Both the position numbers and the translations under genes were made by a program. Source: Pseudomonas sp. PDM15 (lineage in GTDB: Bacteria > Pseudomonadota > Gammaproteobacteria > Pseudomonadales > Pseudomonadaceae). Taken from it: DNA of 64,000 bases. Of the stretch, positions 1 through 8,805 are shown in pieces; positions within the stretch are counted from its first letter, which is position 1; every line of letters begins with the position of its first letter. The DNA lies in contig NZ_JACVAA010000001.1 in NCBI RefSeq assembly GCF_014851565.1, forward strand, positions 1 to 64,000. The letters are read 5' to 3'. Below the pieces are notes generated by a model, which worked only from the letters and a program-made list of their open reading frames with translations, made no database searches and was not told the DNA's origin.

Positions 1-6
1 CCGAAT

Positions 7-123
7 TGCTTGACGACCATAGAGCGTTGGAACCACCTGATCCCTTCCCGAACTCAGTAGTGAAACGACGCATCGCCGATGGTAGTGTGGGGTTTCCCCA
101 TGTGAGAGTAGGTCATCGTCAAG
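7..123 (+). rRNA. rrf: 5S ribosomal RNA
   Basis: The sequence from TGCTTGACGACC to CATCGTCAAGC is a full-length Pseudomonas-type 5S rRNA. Its two ends are complementary and form helix I, and the internal CCGAACTCAGTAGTGAAACG block is the conserved 5S core. It is the last gene of an rRNA operon whose 23S gene lies to the left of the window. A strong terminator follows directly. Confidence 0.97.
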
Positions 124-132
124 CTCCTATCC

Positions 133-167
133 CCAAACCCCCATCCGCGTAAGCGGGTGGGGGTTTG
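133..167 (+). terminator. Rho-independent terminator of the rRNA operon
   Basis: The inverted repeat CCAAACCCCCATCCGC / GCGGGTGGGGGTTTGG has a short GTAA loop and is followed by CTTTT. It lies just after the 5S gene and would end the rrn transcript. The next ~180 bp up to the MCE gene hold no other gene; they must contain that gene's own promoter, though no clear -35/-10 pair stands out. Confidence 0.85.
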
Positions 168-346
168 GCTTTTGTGCGCAAGAAAATATTCAGCAATCCA
201 GTCCGACGCATGCGGTTGACCGCCGCTTGCGTTAGGCTTGCGCCTGCTGTTCGCCATGTTGTTGAACTAGCGTGATAGCGGGCGCTGACCTTGCTGCTGC
301 CGCAAGGAAGCCTTCGGACCCGCTCTGAGGAATGGAGTTTTCCTGC

Positions 347-2650
347 ATGACCGAGCTGAACACCGCGAAGACCCGGCGTACCACCAATTGGTCCGCTATC
401 TGGGTGCTGCCCCTGATTGCCTTGCTGATTGGCGGCTGGCTGGCCTATCGGGCCTACAGTCAGGCCGGCATCGAGATTCAGATTTTCTTCCCTACGGGTG
501 ATGGCATTCAGGTCAACAAGACCGAAGTCATCTACAAGGGTATGTCGATCGGCAAGGTCATCGGCATGGAGCTGGACGATCACGGTAAAGAGCGCGGTGT
601 GCGCGTCACCGTCGAGATGGACAAGCGTGTAGAGCAGCATCTGCGCAGCAATACGCGCTTCTGGCTGGTCAAGCCCAGCGTCTCGCTGGCCGGTATTACC
701 GGTCTGGAAACACTGGTGTCGGGTAACTACATCACCGCTAGCCCCGGCGATGGCGAGCCGACTCGCAAGTTCGTCGCACTCGGTGAACAGCCACCGTTGG
801 CCGATACGGTGCCCGGCCTGCACCTGACCCTGAAGGCCGACCGCCTGGCGTCGATCAACCGTGACAGCCCGGTGTTCTACAAGCAAATCCAGGTCGGCCG
901 GGTGAAGAGCTACAAGCTCGCGGAGGACCAGAGCACGGTCGAGATTCAGGTATTCATCCAGCCCGAGTTCGCCAGTCTGGTGCGCAAGCACACGCGTTTC
1001 TGGAACGCCAGCGGCGTGACCATCGATGCCGGCCTCTCGGGGGTTAAGGTGCGTACCGAGTCCCTGTCGAGCATAGTCGCAGGCGGTATCGCCTTTGCTA
1101 CCCCGGAACATCGCAAGGATAGCCCGCCCACCGATCCGGCCATTCCCTTCCGCTTGTACGAGGACTTCGATGCGGCCCAGGCCGGCATCAAGGTCACCCT
1201 CAAGCTACAGGACTTCGAGGGTATCGAGGCCGGGCGCACGCCCGTGATGTACAAGGGTATCCAGGTCGGCTCGGTGAAGGCCATCAAGGTTGATGAGAAC
1301 CTGGCTTCTGCTTCGCTCGACCTGACTCTGGATCCCAAAGCCGAGGATTACCTGACCGAGGACGCCGAGTTCTGGATGGTCAAACCTTCCATTTCCCTGG
1401 CCGGCATTACCGGTCTGGAGGCACTGGTCAAGGGCAACTATATCGCGGTCAAGCCCGGTGACCGGACCAAGCCGGTGGTGCGCGACTTCGTCGCCCGGCC
1501 CAAGGCGCCGCCGCTGGACATCGATGCGCCCGGTCTGCACCTGGTGCTGTTCGCCGACACCCTGGGCTCGCTGGAGGTCGGCAGTCCGATCCTCTATCGC
1601 CAGGTCAAGGTCGGTACCATCCAGAGCTTCCAGTTCTCCCGCGACCGCAAGCGCGTGGTCCTTGGCGCTCATATCGAGCCAACCTACGCCAACCTGGTTA
1701 ACAGCTCCACGCGCTTCTGGAATGCCAGCGGGGTGACGCTCAAGGGCGGCATCTCCTCCGGCATTGAGGTCAAGAGCGAGTCGCTGCAGAGTCTGTTGGC
1801 CGGCGGCGTGACCTTCGAGACGCCGGACATGAAGGCGCCGGTGAACCGCAAGATCCAGCGCTTCACGCTGCACGGCGATCGCGACGCTGCACTGCAGGAA
1901 GGCGTGGCGATTCAGATCAAGGCGCCCACTGGTGATGGCCTGAACCCTGGCACTCCGGTGCGCTTCAAGGGCATCGAAGTCGGCAAGGTGGAAAGCGTGG
2001 AACTGACCGACGATCTGCAGGCTGTGCTGCTCAATGCGCGCATCACCAAGGCAGTCGGGCGCGTGGCTTCCGTTGGGAGCGAGTTCTGGGTGGTCAAGCC
2101 CGAGCTGGGCCTGGTGCGTACTGCCAACCTGGAGACTCTGGTCAGCGGCCAGTACATCGAGGTGCTACCAGCGGCCAAGGTGGGCAAGCCGCAGAACTAT
2201 TTCGAGGTGCGTAAGCAAGCGCCTACCGCCGAGACGCGCGAGGAAGGGCTGCGCCTGATCCTCAGCACGGCGCGCCGTGGTTCGATCAAACCCGGCGTGG
2301 TGCTCAGCTACCGCGAAGTTCCGGTAGGCAAGGTCACTCACTTCGAACTGGGCCCGACCTCCGACCGAGTGCTGATCCATGTGCTGATCGAGCCACGCTA
2401 CGCCCCCTTGGTGCGTACTGGCAGTCGCTTCTGGAATGCCAGCGGCATAGGTGTGGACGCCGGTCTGTTCAAGGGCGTGAAGGTGCGTACCGAGTCGCTT
2501 GAGGCGCTGCTGGAAGGCGGTATCGCCTTCGCCACGCCGGACAACGCGGTGATGGGCGGCCCGGCCAAACCCGGCCAGACCTTTGCCCTCAACGACGAGG
2601 TCAACGAGGAGTGGCTGAAATGGGCGCCGAAGATCGCTCTGGAGAAATAG
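347..2650 (+). CDS. Six-MCE-domain intermembrane transport protein (PqiB/LetB family)
   Basis: This is an inner-membrane-anchored periplasmic MCE protein expected to form a lipid-conducting tube between the inner and outer membranes. One N-terminal membrane helix (about residues 16-36) is followed by six MCE repeats starting near residues 40, 155, 272, 385, 505 and 620. The repeats alternate between two kinds: odd ones carry FW-V-KP plus a G(N/Q)YI block, even ones carry FWNASG plus a TESL-GG-(I/V)-F-TP block. The start at 347 is preferred to ATG 332 because GGAG lies 9 nt upstream. At 767 aa it is longer than E. coli PqiB (three MCE domains) and shorter than LetB/YebT (seven). No pqiA-like gene is adjacent; the upstream neighbour is the rRNA operon. 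Confidence 0.9.
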   Translation: MTELNTAKTRRTTNWSAIWVLPLIALLIGGWLAYRAYSQAGIEIQIFFPTGDGIQVNKTEVIYKGMSIGKVIGMELDDHGKERGVRVTVEMDKRVEQHLRSNTRFWLVKPSVSLAGITGLETLVSGNYITASPGDGEPTRKFVALGEQPPLADTVPGLHLTLKADRLASINRDSPVFYKQIQVGRVKSYKLAEDQSTVEIQVFIQPEFASLVRKHTRFWNASGVTIDAGLSGVKVRTESLSSIVAGGIAFATPEHRKDSPPTDPAIPFRLYEDFDAAQAGIKVTLKLQDFEGIEAGRTPVMYKGIQVGSVKAIKVDENLASASLDLTLDPKAEDYLTEDAEFWMVKPSISLAGITGLEALVKGNYIAVKPGDRTKPVVRDFVARPKAPPLDIDAPGLHLVLFADTLGSLEVGSPILYRQVKVGTIQSFQFSRDRKRVVLGAHIEPTYANLVNSSTRFWNASGVTLKGGISSGIEVKSESLQSLLAGGVTFETPDMKAPVNRKIQRFTLHGDRDAALQEGVAIQIKAPTGDGLNPGTPVRFKGIEVGKVESVELTDDLQAVLLNARITKAVGRVASVGSEFWVVKPELGLVRTANLETLVSGQYIEVLPAAKVGKPQNYFEVRKQAPTAETREEGLRLILSTARRGSIKPGVVLSYREVPVGKVTHFELGPTSDRVLIHVLIEPRYAPLVRTGSRFWNASGIGVDAGLFKGVKVRTESLEALLEGGIAFATPDNAVMGGPAKPGQTFALNDEVNEEWLKWAPKIALEK

Positions 2651-2727
2651 GCGGATTCAGCTTGGGTTAAGTCGGCCTGGTTATCTTTACTCCCGTCGAA
2701 ACCAATCACTCCCGACGGAGAAACGAG

Positions 2728-3036
2728 ATGAACAAGCTGACTGCCCTTTTCGCCATTACCGCCCTCGCCACCACCGCCGGCATCGCCCAGGCCCGTGACC
2801 TGGGCCCGGACGAAGCGCTCAAGCTGCGCGACGCCGGCACCATCCAGAGCTTCGACAAGCTCAACGCCGCCGCCCTGACCAAGCACCAGGGTGGCCAGGT
2901 CACCGAGACCGAGCTGGAAGAGGAATACGGCCGCTACATCTACCAGGTGGAAGTCCGCGACGCCCAGGGCGTTAAGTGGGACATGGAACTGGATGCCACC
3001 AACGGCCAGATCCTCCAGGACCACCAGGACGACTGA
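2728..3036 (+). CDS. Secreted PepSY-domain protein
   Basis: A 102-aa protein with a typical signal peptide (about residues 1-22, cleavage after the AQA motif). It has a single PepSY domain ending in the usual pattern of a strand with aromatic residues, then the VKWDMELDATNGQIL stretch. PepSY proteins are small periplasmic proteins proposed to inhibit proteases or sense envelope conditions; no specific partner can be named here. GGAGAAACGAG before the ATG supplies the ribosome binding site. It is monocistronic and shares its terminator with the convergent mksB. Confidence 0.85.
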   Translation: MNKLTALFAITALATTAGIAQARDLGPDEALKLRDAGTIQSFDKLNAAALTKHQGGQVTETELEEEYGRYIYQVEVRDAQGVKWDMELDATNGQILQDHQDD

Positions 3037-3051
3037 TCCACTCCCAAGAAA

Positions 3052-3073
3052 AAGGGCCGCATGAGCGGCCCTT
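3052..3073. terminator. Bidirectional terminator between PepSY gene and mksB
   Basis: The stem AAGGGCCGC / GCGGCCCTT with an ATGA loop has an A-run on the left and TTTT on the right. It can therefore end the PepSY transcript on the plus strand and the mksFEB transcript on the minus strand. Confidence 0.85.
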
Positions 3074-3091
3074 TTCGTTTGCGCGTGAAGA

Positions 3092-5911
3092 TCAGGCCGG
3101 CTCGGCCTGTTCCTCCTGCACCTTGGCCGTCTCGCGGCGCTTGATGTACTTCCAGTCCGCCTCATCGATGTAGATGCCGTTCGGCCCGCTGCCACCTTCC
3201 AGGTCGATGGCCACAGTGGCCGACACCTGCGGCTTCACCGAGGCGAGGATCGGCACGAAGCCCAGCTGCAGGCTGGTCTCGATCAGCGCCTGCTGGTTGC
3301 GCTCGTCGATGTCCGCCGCCTCGTCGAGGTAGTAGGGCAGGCGCACCTTGCCGGCCTGCTCGCGGTCCATCAGGTGCAGCAACAGGTACATGTTGGTCAG
3401 CGCCTTGATGGTCATCGTGGTGCCGTTGGAGGCGGCGCCGTCGATGTCGGTATGCATCACCGGCTGGCCGCCGACCTTGGTGATCTCGAAGGCCAGTTCG
3501 AACAGGTCCTTGAGGCCCAACTGGTTGTGGTTGGCCGCCACCAGGCGCGCCAGGTACTCCTTGGCTTCCTCGTTCTTCGCGTCCTGATCGCCGCTCTGCT
3601 GCAGATCGAACACCGACAGGGTCTCTCCTTCCTCGTACTGGCCGGCGCTGTGGATGATCTGGTCGATGTGCTTGAGCGCGTCCTTGTTTGGCGCCAGCAC
3701 GATGCGGAAGCTCTCCAGGTTGGACACCTGGCGCTTGTTGATCTCGCGGTTGAACAGGGCCAGCTGATGTTCCAGGTTGTCGTAGTCGCTGCGGATATTG
3801 CGCAGGGTGCGGGCGATATCGGTGACCGCCGCGCGGCGCGCCTTGGCCAGCGTGAGTGCCTCGTCCTGGCGGTGCGCATAGGCGTTGACCAGCAAATGCA
3901 GACGCCGCTCGACGTCGTCCTCGCTGTCGAACTTGGCAACGCCTTTGAGGCGCACCTGGGCGTACAGCGCCTCGATCTGCCCGTCGATGCGCTGCAGCGC
4001 CTGCCAGCTGTCCTGATAGTCGTTGAGCAGCGGCTGCAGGTTGTCCAGCGAGTCGTCGACCGGGTCCATGAACGGCGTGCCGAACGGCAGGTCGGCCGGC
4101 AGCAGCTGGCGGCGGCGCAGGGCGTCTTCCAGGGTGCGCTGCTTGGCTTCCAGGTCGGCCAGTTGCCGGCCCACCAGCTGCAGCTTGGCGGAGAGCTGCT
4201 GCACGCGCTCGGTGAAGGCATCGGCGGCGCGCTTGAGTTCGTCCTGTGCGGCTTCCAGCTGCTCCAGCTGTTCCAGCTTGCTGGCGTCCTCGGCGGACAG
4301 GGTTTGGCAGCGGCGAAAGTCTTCCAGCGCCTTCTGTGCGTCCAGCACGGCCTGGTACAGCTGCTCGGCCTGGGCCTTGCTCGCGGCGCGGTCGTTGGCC
4401 ACCGCCTGCTGGGTCTTCAGTTGCTTGAGCTCGCGCTCCAGACGATCGCGCTGGTCGCGCAGGGCCGCACGGTCGGCCAGGGCCTGCAGGGCCGGTGGCT
4501 CGATGTGCGAGAGGTCAATGGACAGGCCGGGCACTTCGAAGTGGTCGCCTTTGAAGCGATCCAGTACGGCCTCGACCGCCTTGACCCAGTCATCGCCCTC
4601 GGCCTGGATGCCTTTCTCGCCCAGCGGCAGGCTGAACAGCTGGCCGTTGAACAGGCGCATCAGGCGATCCACATCGGCCTGGCTGAACTCCTCGCGCAGG
4701 CGCGAATAGCTGTTGTTGTCGGCGTGGTCGAGCTGCTGCTTGACCGACTTCAGGCGTTTCTCCAGATCGCGCAGGCGCTCGTCCAGATCCTCGGCGGAGA
4801 ACTGCCGCGACTGCGCCAGGGCACCGGCCAGTTCGTCGTGGGCGTCCTTGGCGGCGAGCAGCTGGGCTTCCAGCACCTTCACATCGTCGACCAGGGCGAA
4901 GCGGTTCTTCAGCACCGCCAGCTCGCCCATCCAGCGCTGGATCTCGCTGATCTCGCGCTCCAGGCGCATCAGCTCCTGGGTGCCCCCGCGCTGTTCGTGC
5001 TGCAGGCCGTCCTGCTCGGCGCGGTAGTGCTCGTGCTGGGTCAGCAGCTCGTCACGGCGCGCGCCGGCGTAGTCCTGCCAGGTGCCGAGCAGGTTATCCA
5101 GCAGCGGCGACAGACGATGCAGCTTGCCGCGCAGTATTTCGCGCTGGGCCACGCCAGCGGACAACGCCTCGATCAGCGGGCCGGCGGTTACCAGGGCCTG
5201 GTAGTCCTGCTCCATGCGGCGCACATCGCGGAAGGCTTCTTCGGTGGCGGCGATGTAGTCGACGCTGCCCGAGCGCAGGCTGTGCTCGAAGGCATCGAGG
5301 AACAGCTGCTTGAGCTTGGCCGCAGTGATCTCGCGCATATGCAGCAGGTTGATGAACAGCGCGCGGAAGGTCTTCAGGCTCTGCTCGCTGGTGGAGCGCA
5401 GCGGGATCAGGGTCAGGTCCAGCGGGATCGAGGTATGCCCGCCGACCAGCAGGCGGCGCAGCTCTTCCGGCTTCAGCTCGTAGGCGACGATGCCGGCCTG
5501 GCCGAGGTTGTTGAACAGCTCGCGCTGGCGCAGGCAGGTGCCGTTGCTCTGGTAATGCTGCAGGTCCAGCTCGCCTTGGTAGGCGAAGAACTGGTGGCCG
5601 AAGCCGCCGCCCGGGCCGCGTCCGGCCACGCCGATCACATGGGGGCCGTGGGGCAGGGACACTTCGACGAGGATGTAGCTGGTGTCGCTGGCGAAGTAGA
5701 ACTTGCGCGAGGCTTCCAGGCTGTACTTGCCGAAGCTCATGTCGGACATGCGCGCGAGGATCGGGAACTGCAGGGCGTTGATCGACGCCGATTTACCCAG
5801 GTTGTTGGCGCCGTATACCGACAGCGGGTTTTCCAGCGGGAACAGGCCGAGGCTGTAGCCGGCGGTGTTCAGCAGGGCGAAGCGGCGGATGCCGTAGCGT
5901 TCCTGGCTCAT
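3092..5911 (-). CDS. mksB: MksB, SMC-like ATPase of the MksBEF condensin
   Basis: A MukB-like SMC protein of 939 aa, much shorter than E. coli MukB, as is usual for MksB. The N-terminal head has the Walker A motif GANNLGKS (residues 34-41). Long alternating coiled coils fill about residues 200-700. The C-terminal head carries a signature-like SNGTT segment and the Walker B LDEAAD around residues 862-867. With MksE and MksF it forms a DNA-compacting, loop-extruding complex acting in chromosome segregation. It is the last gene of mksF-mksE-mksB, with its ATG overlapping the mksE stop (ATGA). No mksG/jetD nuclease gene follows, which argues for the housekeeping condensin rather than a Wadjet defence system. 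Confidence 0.9.
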   Translation of the reverse strand: MSQERYGIRRFALLNTAGYSLGLFPLENPLSVYGANNLGKSASINALQFPILARMSDMSFGKYSLEASRKFYFASDTSYILVEVSLPHGPHVIGVAGRGPGGGFGHQFFAYQGELDLQHYQSNGTCLRQRELFNNLGQAGIVAYELKPEELRRLLVGGHTSIPLDLTLIPLRSTSEQSLKTFRALFINLLHMREITAAKLKQLFLDAFEHSLRSGSVDYIAATEEAFRDVRRMEQDYQALVTAGPLIEALSAGVAQREILRGKLHRLSPLLDNLLGTWQDYAGARRDELLTQHEHYRAEQDGLQHEQRGGTQELMRLEREISEIQRWMGELAVLKNRFALVDDVKVLEAQLLAAKDAHDELAGALAQSRQFSAEDLDERLRDLEKRLKSVKQQLDHADNNSYSRLREEFSQADVDRLMRLFNGQLFSLPLGEKGIQAEGDDWVKAVEAVLDRFKGDHFEVPGLSIDLSHIEPPALQALADRAALRDQRDRLERELKQLKTQQAVANDRAASKAQAEQLYQAVLDAQKALEDFRRCQTLSAEDASKLEQLEQLEAAQDELKRAADAFTERVQQLSAKLQLVGRQLADLEAKQRTLEDALRRRQLLPADLPFGTPFMDPVDDSLDNLQPLLNDYQDSWQALQRIDGQIEALYAQVRLKGVAKFDSEDDVERRLHLLVNAYAHRQDEALTLAKARRAAVTDIARTLRNIRSDYDNLEHQLALFNREINKRQVSNLESFRIVLAPNKDALKHIDQIIHSAGQYEEGETLSVFDLQQSGDQDAKNEEAKEYLARLVAANHNQLGLKDLFELAFEITKVGGQPVMHTDIDGAASNGTTMTIKALTNMYLLLHLMDREQAGKVRLPYYLDEAADIDERNQQALIETSLQLGFVPILASVKPQVSATVAIDLEGGSGPNGIYIDEADWKYIKRRETAKVQEEQAEPA

Positions 5912-6612
5912 GCGTCGATCTCCTGGGCTTCACGTTCTTCGGCCATGGCGCGGGCCAGGGCGTCTTCTTCGCTTTCCTCTACAGCCACGTCAGCGACGGG
6001 TTCGATGATCACGATGTCCTCCTCGCTGTCATCGGCAACCAGCACCGGCGTCGGCAGCGGCAGAGCGCTGTGCAGGCTGGCAGCCAGGTCGCGGTCCTGC
6101 TGCACGGCCAGGCACACGTCGAGGAAGCGGTGCATCGGTGCGAGGAAGCGGTACACGCCGTTGTCCTCGCTGGCGAAGCCGAGTTGGATCAGGCGGCGCA
6201 TGACCTTCTCTTCCAGCTCGTCCTGGGTGGTGACTTCGGCCTGCAGGAACAGGTCCTTGTACTTCTCCAGCAGCGGCGGCAGCTCGTCGCGGCCGAGGCT
6301 GCCGCCGTCGAGCACGGCCAGCGGGTCGCGGCCCTGGTCGGCGAGGTGCTCGACCAGGATGAAGGTGAACAGCGCCAGGCGCTGGGCGGTCTTGTTGACC
6401 TGGGCGCCCATCTGCTCGGGGACGAAGTAGTAGAAGCCGCGGGTGTCGCAGGTCAGCTCGTAGCCGAGCGACTTGAACAGCGCGCGGTACTGGTCCTGCA
6501 GGTTGGACAGCTGGGTATACAGCTCAGGGTCGCGGCGGCTGATGTGGTAGCCCTTGAACAGCTCGCGGAAGATCGGCGCCAGCTGGGTCAGTTCTTTCAG
6601 GTCGATATTCAT
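5908..6612 (-). CDS. mksE: MksE, condensin accessory (KITE) subunit
   Basis: A 234-aa protein in the MukE position, between the kleisin and SMC genes, with 4-nt ATGA overlaps on both sides that imply translational coupling. MukE-like proteins are paired winged-helix subunits that bind the kleisin. The first ~190 residues fit this; the last ~45 are acidic (several EE and DD pairs), a likely flexible tail. Assignment rests on the operon order and on general resemblance to MksE. Confidence 0.85.
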   Translation of the reverse strand: MNIDLKELTQLAPIFRELFKGYHISRRDPELYTQLSNLQDQYRALFKSLGYELTCDTRGFYYFVPEQMGAQVNKTAQRLALFTFILVEHLADQGRDPLAVLDGGSLGRDELPPLLEKYKDLFLQAEVTTQDELEEKVMRRLIQLGFASEDNGVYRFLAPMHRFLDVCLAVQQDRDLAASLHSALPLPTPVLVADDSEEDIVIIEPVADVAVEESEEDALARAMAEEREAQEIDA

Positions 6613-7859
6613 GCGGTGGTGGTCCCGGCCGGCTTGATCAGGGCGTAGGAGCTCAGGCTGACCTGATGCTCGCGGGTGAGGTAGTCGCGGCGCTCGAGGC
6701 GCTCACGCTGGAAGCGGCTGTCGCGTGACAGGCGCGAGAACCAGTAGAGCAATTCGTCGGTGGCGCCGTTGGGCTCCTGGTCCAGCAGCCAACCCATCAG
6801 GTCCGGCAGCGGCAGGGCCTGCTCGCAGCGCTCGATCATCTCGCGGGCGGTGCGTGGCGCGCGTTGCGGCTCGCCCTTGCGCGTGCCGCTGGCCTTGGGG
6901 AATTGCGACGGCTTGGGCTCGAAGCGGGCGAGGGCGTAGACGTACGCCTCGACCTGCGAGGCGGTGCCGAGGAAGGTGCTCTGCGGGCGGCTGTGCAGCG
7001 GCAAGGATGCCTGCGGCACGGCGTCCAGGCCCTTCTTGCGGATCGCCGCCAGGGCCAGCGCCGCACCACGGGTCACGGCGTTGTGCCGGCGCGCTTCTTC
7101 GCGCAGCGGCAGCAGCAGCTCGCGGGCCTTGCGCAGGGTCAGCTGGGCAGTGGTCTGCATTTCCAGGATGCGCGCATGGGTGCGCAGCAGCAGGTCGTCG
7201 TCGACCAGCTGGCCGAGGCGCTGCTGTTCGCCGAGCAGCTTGAGCAGCGCCTGTTCGACACGGCGCACGCCCTGTTCGAAGGCGCCATCTGCGGCGACCA
7301 GCTGGATCATCGGCTCGACGTATTCGTCCCAGGTCGCCAGTACTTCGGCGTAGCGCTGGCGCAGCGGAATCTGTCGGTCGCTGGTCTTGGCCCTTTCGGC
7401 CACGCCGATCAGCGCCTGCTCGTCGTTGCCGAGCTTTTTCAATACATCGCGCACGCGCATGTCGAGCAGGCGCAGCTGGCGCGCCAGGTCGTTGCCGTCA
7501 CGGACTTCGAAGGCGTCCTGGATATAGCCGGCTAGGCGCTCCAAGTGGCGCAAGTAGGCTTCGATCTCTAGGCACAGGCCGAGGCGGTGCTCGCGGCGCA
7601 GGTAGGCGAGGAAGTCGTGGATCTGCGCGTTCAGCTCGAAGCGGTTGGGGCTCTTGGCCACCGGCACCAGGATATCCAGGCGGATCCACTGGTCGAGCAG
7701 GGCGGTGATGTCGGCAGGGCTGCCCTCGGGCAGTTGCGCACCGAGCTGGTTGCGCAGCTCGATCAGGCTCAGGGTGCCGGCATCGAAGCGCTCGCACAGC
7801 GGTTCGAGCAGCGTCCAGTGCTCGGCGAGGGCGCGCAAGACGCGCTTGGGGTCAATCAT
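6609..7859 (-). CDS. mksF: MksF, condensin kleisin subunit
   Basis: A 416-aa kleisin-type subunit expected to bridge the MksB heads and bind MksE. It is the first gene of the three-gene operon and overlaps mksE by 4 nt. The N-terminal ~100 residues look like a winged-helix domain, followed by long helical stretches, as in MukF/MksF. The promoter must lie in the 148-bp space shared with the divergent holD. The ATG at 7859 has no strong Shine-Dalgarno sequence, so the start is less certain than the function. Confidence 0.85.
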   Translation of the reverse strand: MIDPKRVLRALAEHWTLLEPLCERFDAGTLSLIELRNQLGAQLPEGSPADITALLDQWIRLDILVPVAKSPNRFELNAQIHDFLAYLRREHRLGLCLEIEAYLRHLERLAGYIQDAFEVRDGNDLARQLRLLDMRVRDVLKKLGNDEQALIGVAERAKTSDRQIPLRQRYAEVLATWDEYVEPMIQLVAADGAFEQGVRRVEQALLKLLGEQQRLGQLVDDDLLLRTHARILEMQTTAQLTLRKARELLLPLREEARRHNAVTRGAALALAAIRKKGLDAVPQASLPLHSRPQSTFLGTASQVEAYVYALARFEPKPSQFPKASGTRKGEPQRAPRTAREMIERCEQALPLPDLMGWLLDQEPNGATDELLYWFSRLSRDSRFQRERLERRDYLTREHQVSLSSYALIKPAGTTTA

Positions 7860-8007
7860 TGGGGCATCCGTTCGCTGGCTGCTTTCTTATAAAGCGCGGA
7901 ATTGTACTGCAAAGGTGCGCAGCTGGCCGTCACGCCCATCGGCCTTTTCCCGGGGGCCGATTCAGGCCACAATTCGTGCCTGATTCCGCCTTGTCTGGAA
8001 GCCTCTC

Positions 8008-8805
8008 TTGATCGAAGAAGTCCGCCGCCGTGCCTATCTGACCGCCATGCAGGTGGCCAGCTGGCTGCCGCGCGTGGGGCTGCCGTTCGCCGCGCCGTCG
8101 CGCGCCGAGCTGCTGCAGCCGCAGCCCGAGCCGGAAGTCGCATCCGCCGCGCCCGTGGTGCCCGTGGCAGCGCCGGTGGTCGAGGCCAAGGCGCCGGTCG
8201 AGCCGCAGCGCCCGGTCATCGAAGTACCGCGCCCCTCGGCCGCGTCCAAGGTATTCGCCAAGCCGGAGGCCAAGGCCGAGCCGGAAGAGGCGCCGGTCGC
8301 CGAGGTCAAGCCGGTGGTACCGCCACCACGCTTCGCCCTGCAGCTGCTGCGCGCCGGCGACTGCGCCCTGCTGGTCGAGCTGGCCACGGGCGAGCCCTTC
8401 CAAAGCCGCGACCCTTCCTATCTATTGCTCAAGGACCTGCTGCGCGCCGCCGGCCTGCCGGACGCCCCGCAGCAGGTTGGCGACGGCTCGCCGATCCGCT
8501 GGCCGCTGCTGTCGCGCGGCAACCTCGATCAGGGCCCCGAAGCCGCTCGCGATTACGTCCAGGGCGTGCTCGCCGGCCAGCTGGAAAGCCAGCCCTGCAG
8601 CTGCCTGTGGCTGATCGGCCTGCCGGCCGTGCGCTTCGCTGGCGAGGCGGACGAGGAGGCCTACAACCGCGAGCTGCAGGTCGAAGGCCTGGGCGCCGCC
8701 TGGGCGCTGCCGAGCCTGGAGCTGCTGATGGACGAGCCGCAGCGCAAGGCTGAGCTGTGGCGCGCCATGCGCCGGCTGATGCCGCGCTGGAAAGCCTCGG
8801 CATGA
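8008..8805 (+). CDS. holD: Probable DNA polymerase III psi subunit (cryptic HolD)
   Basis: A 265-aa protein with a short helical N-terminus (1-30), an Ala/Pro/Glu-rich linker (about 35-108) and a globular C-terminus (about 110-265). Pseudomonad psi subunits are known to be highly diverged and to sit directly upstream of rimI, as holD does in E. coli. This gene overlaps rimI by 4 nt (ATGA). In the clamp-loader complex psi links the tau/gamma ATPases to chi (HolC, also in this window at 39341-39757). The start is a TTG; an ATG at 8047 is the alternative. Position and architecture support the call more than sequence identity. Confidence 0.65.
   Translation: MIEEVRRRAYLTAMQVASWLPRVGLPFAAPSRAELLQPQPEPEVASAAPVVPVAAPVVEAKAPVEPQRPVIEVPRPSAASKVFAKPEAKAEPEEAPVAEVKPVVPPPRFALQLLRAGDCALLVELATGEPFQSRDPSYLLLKDLLRAAGLPDAPQQVGDGSPIRWPLLSRGNLDQGPEAARDYVQGVLAGQLESQPCSCLWLIGLPAVRFAGEADEEAYNRELQVEGLGAAWALPSLELLMDEPQRKAELWRAMRRLMPRWKASA

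Noticed and set aside
3374-6430. A 1018-codon open frame on the plus strand across mksB and mksE
   Set aside because: It is antisense to both genes and shows low-complexity Leu/Gln/Val/Ala composition with no domain. It is a by-product of GC-rich codon use.
3092-7859. Wadjet (JetABCD) defence system
   Set aside because: The three condensin-like genes are present, but the nuclease gene jetD/mksG is not on either side, so the system is called MksBEF.
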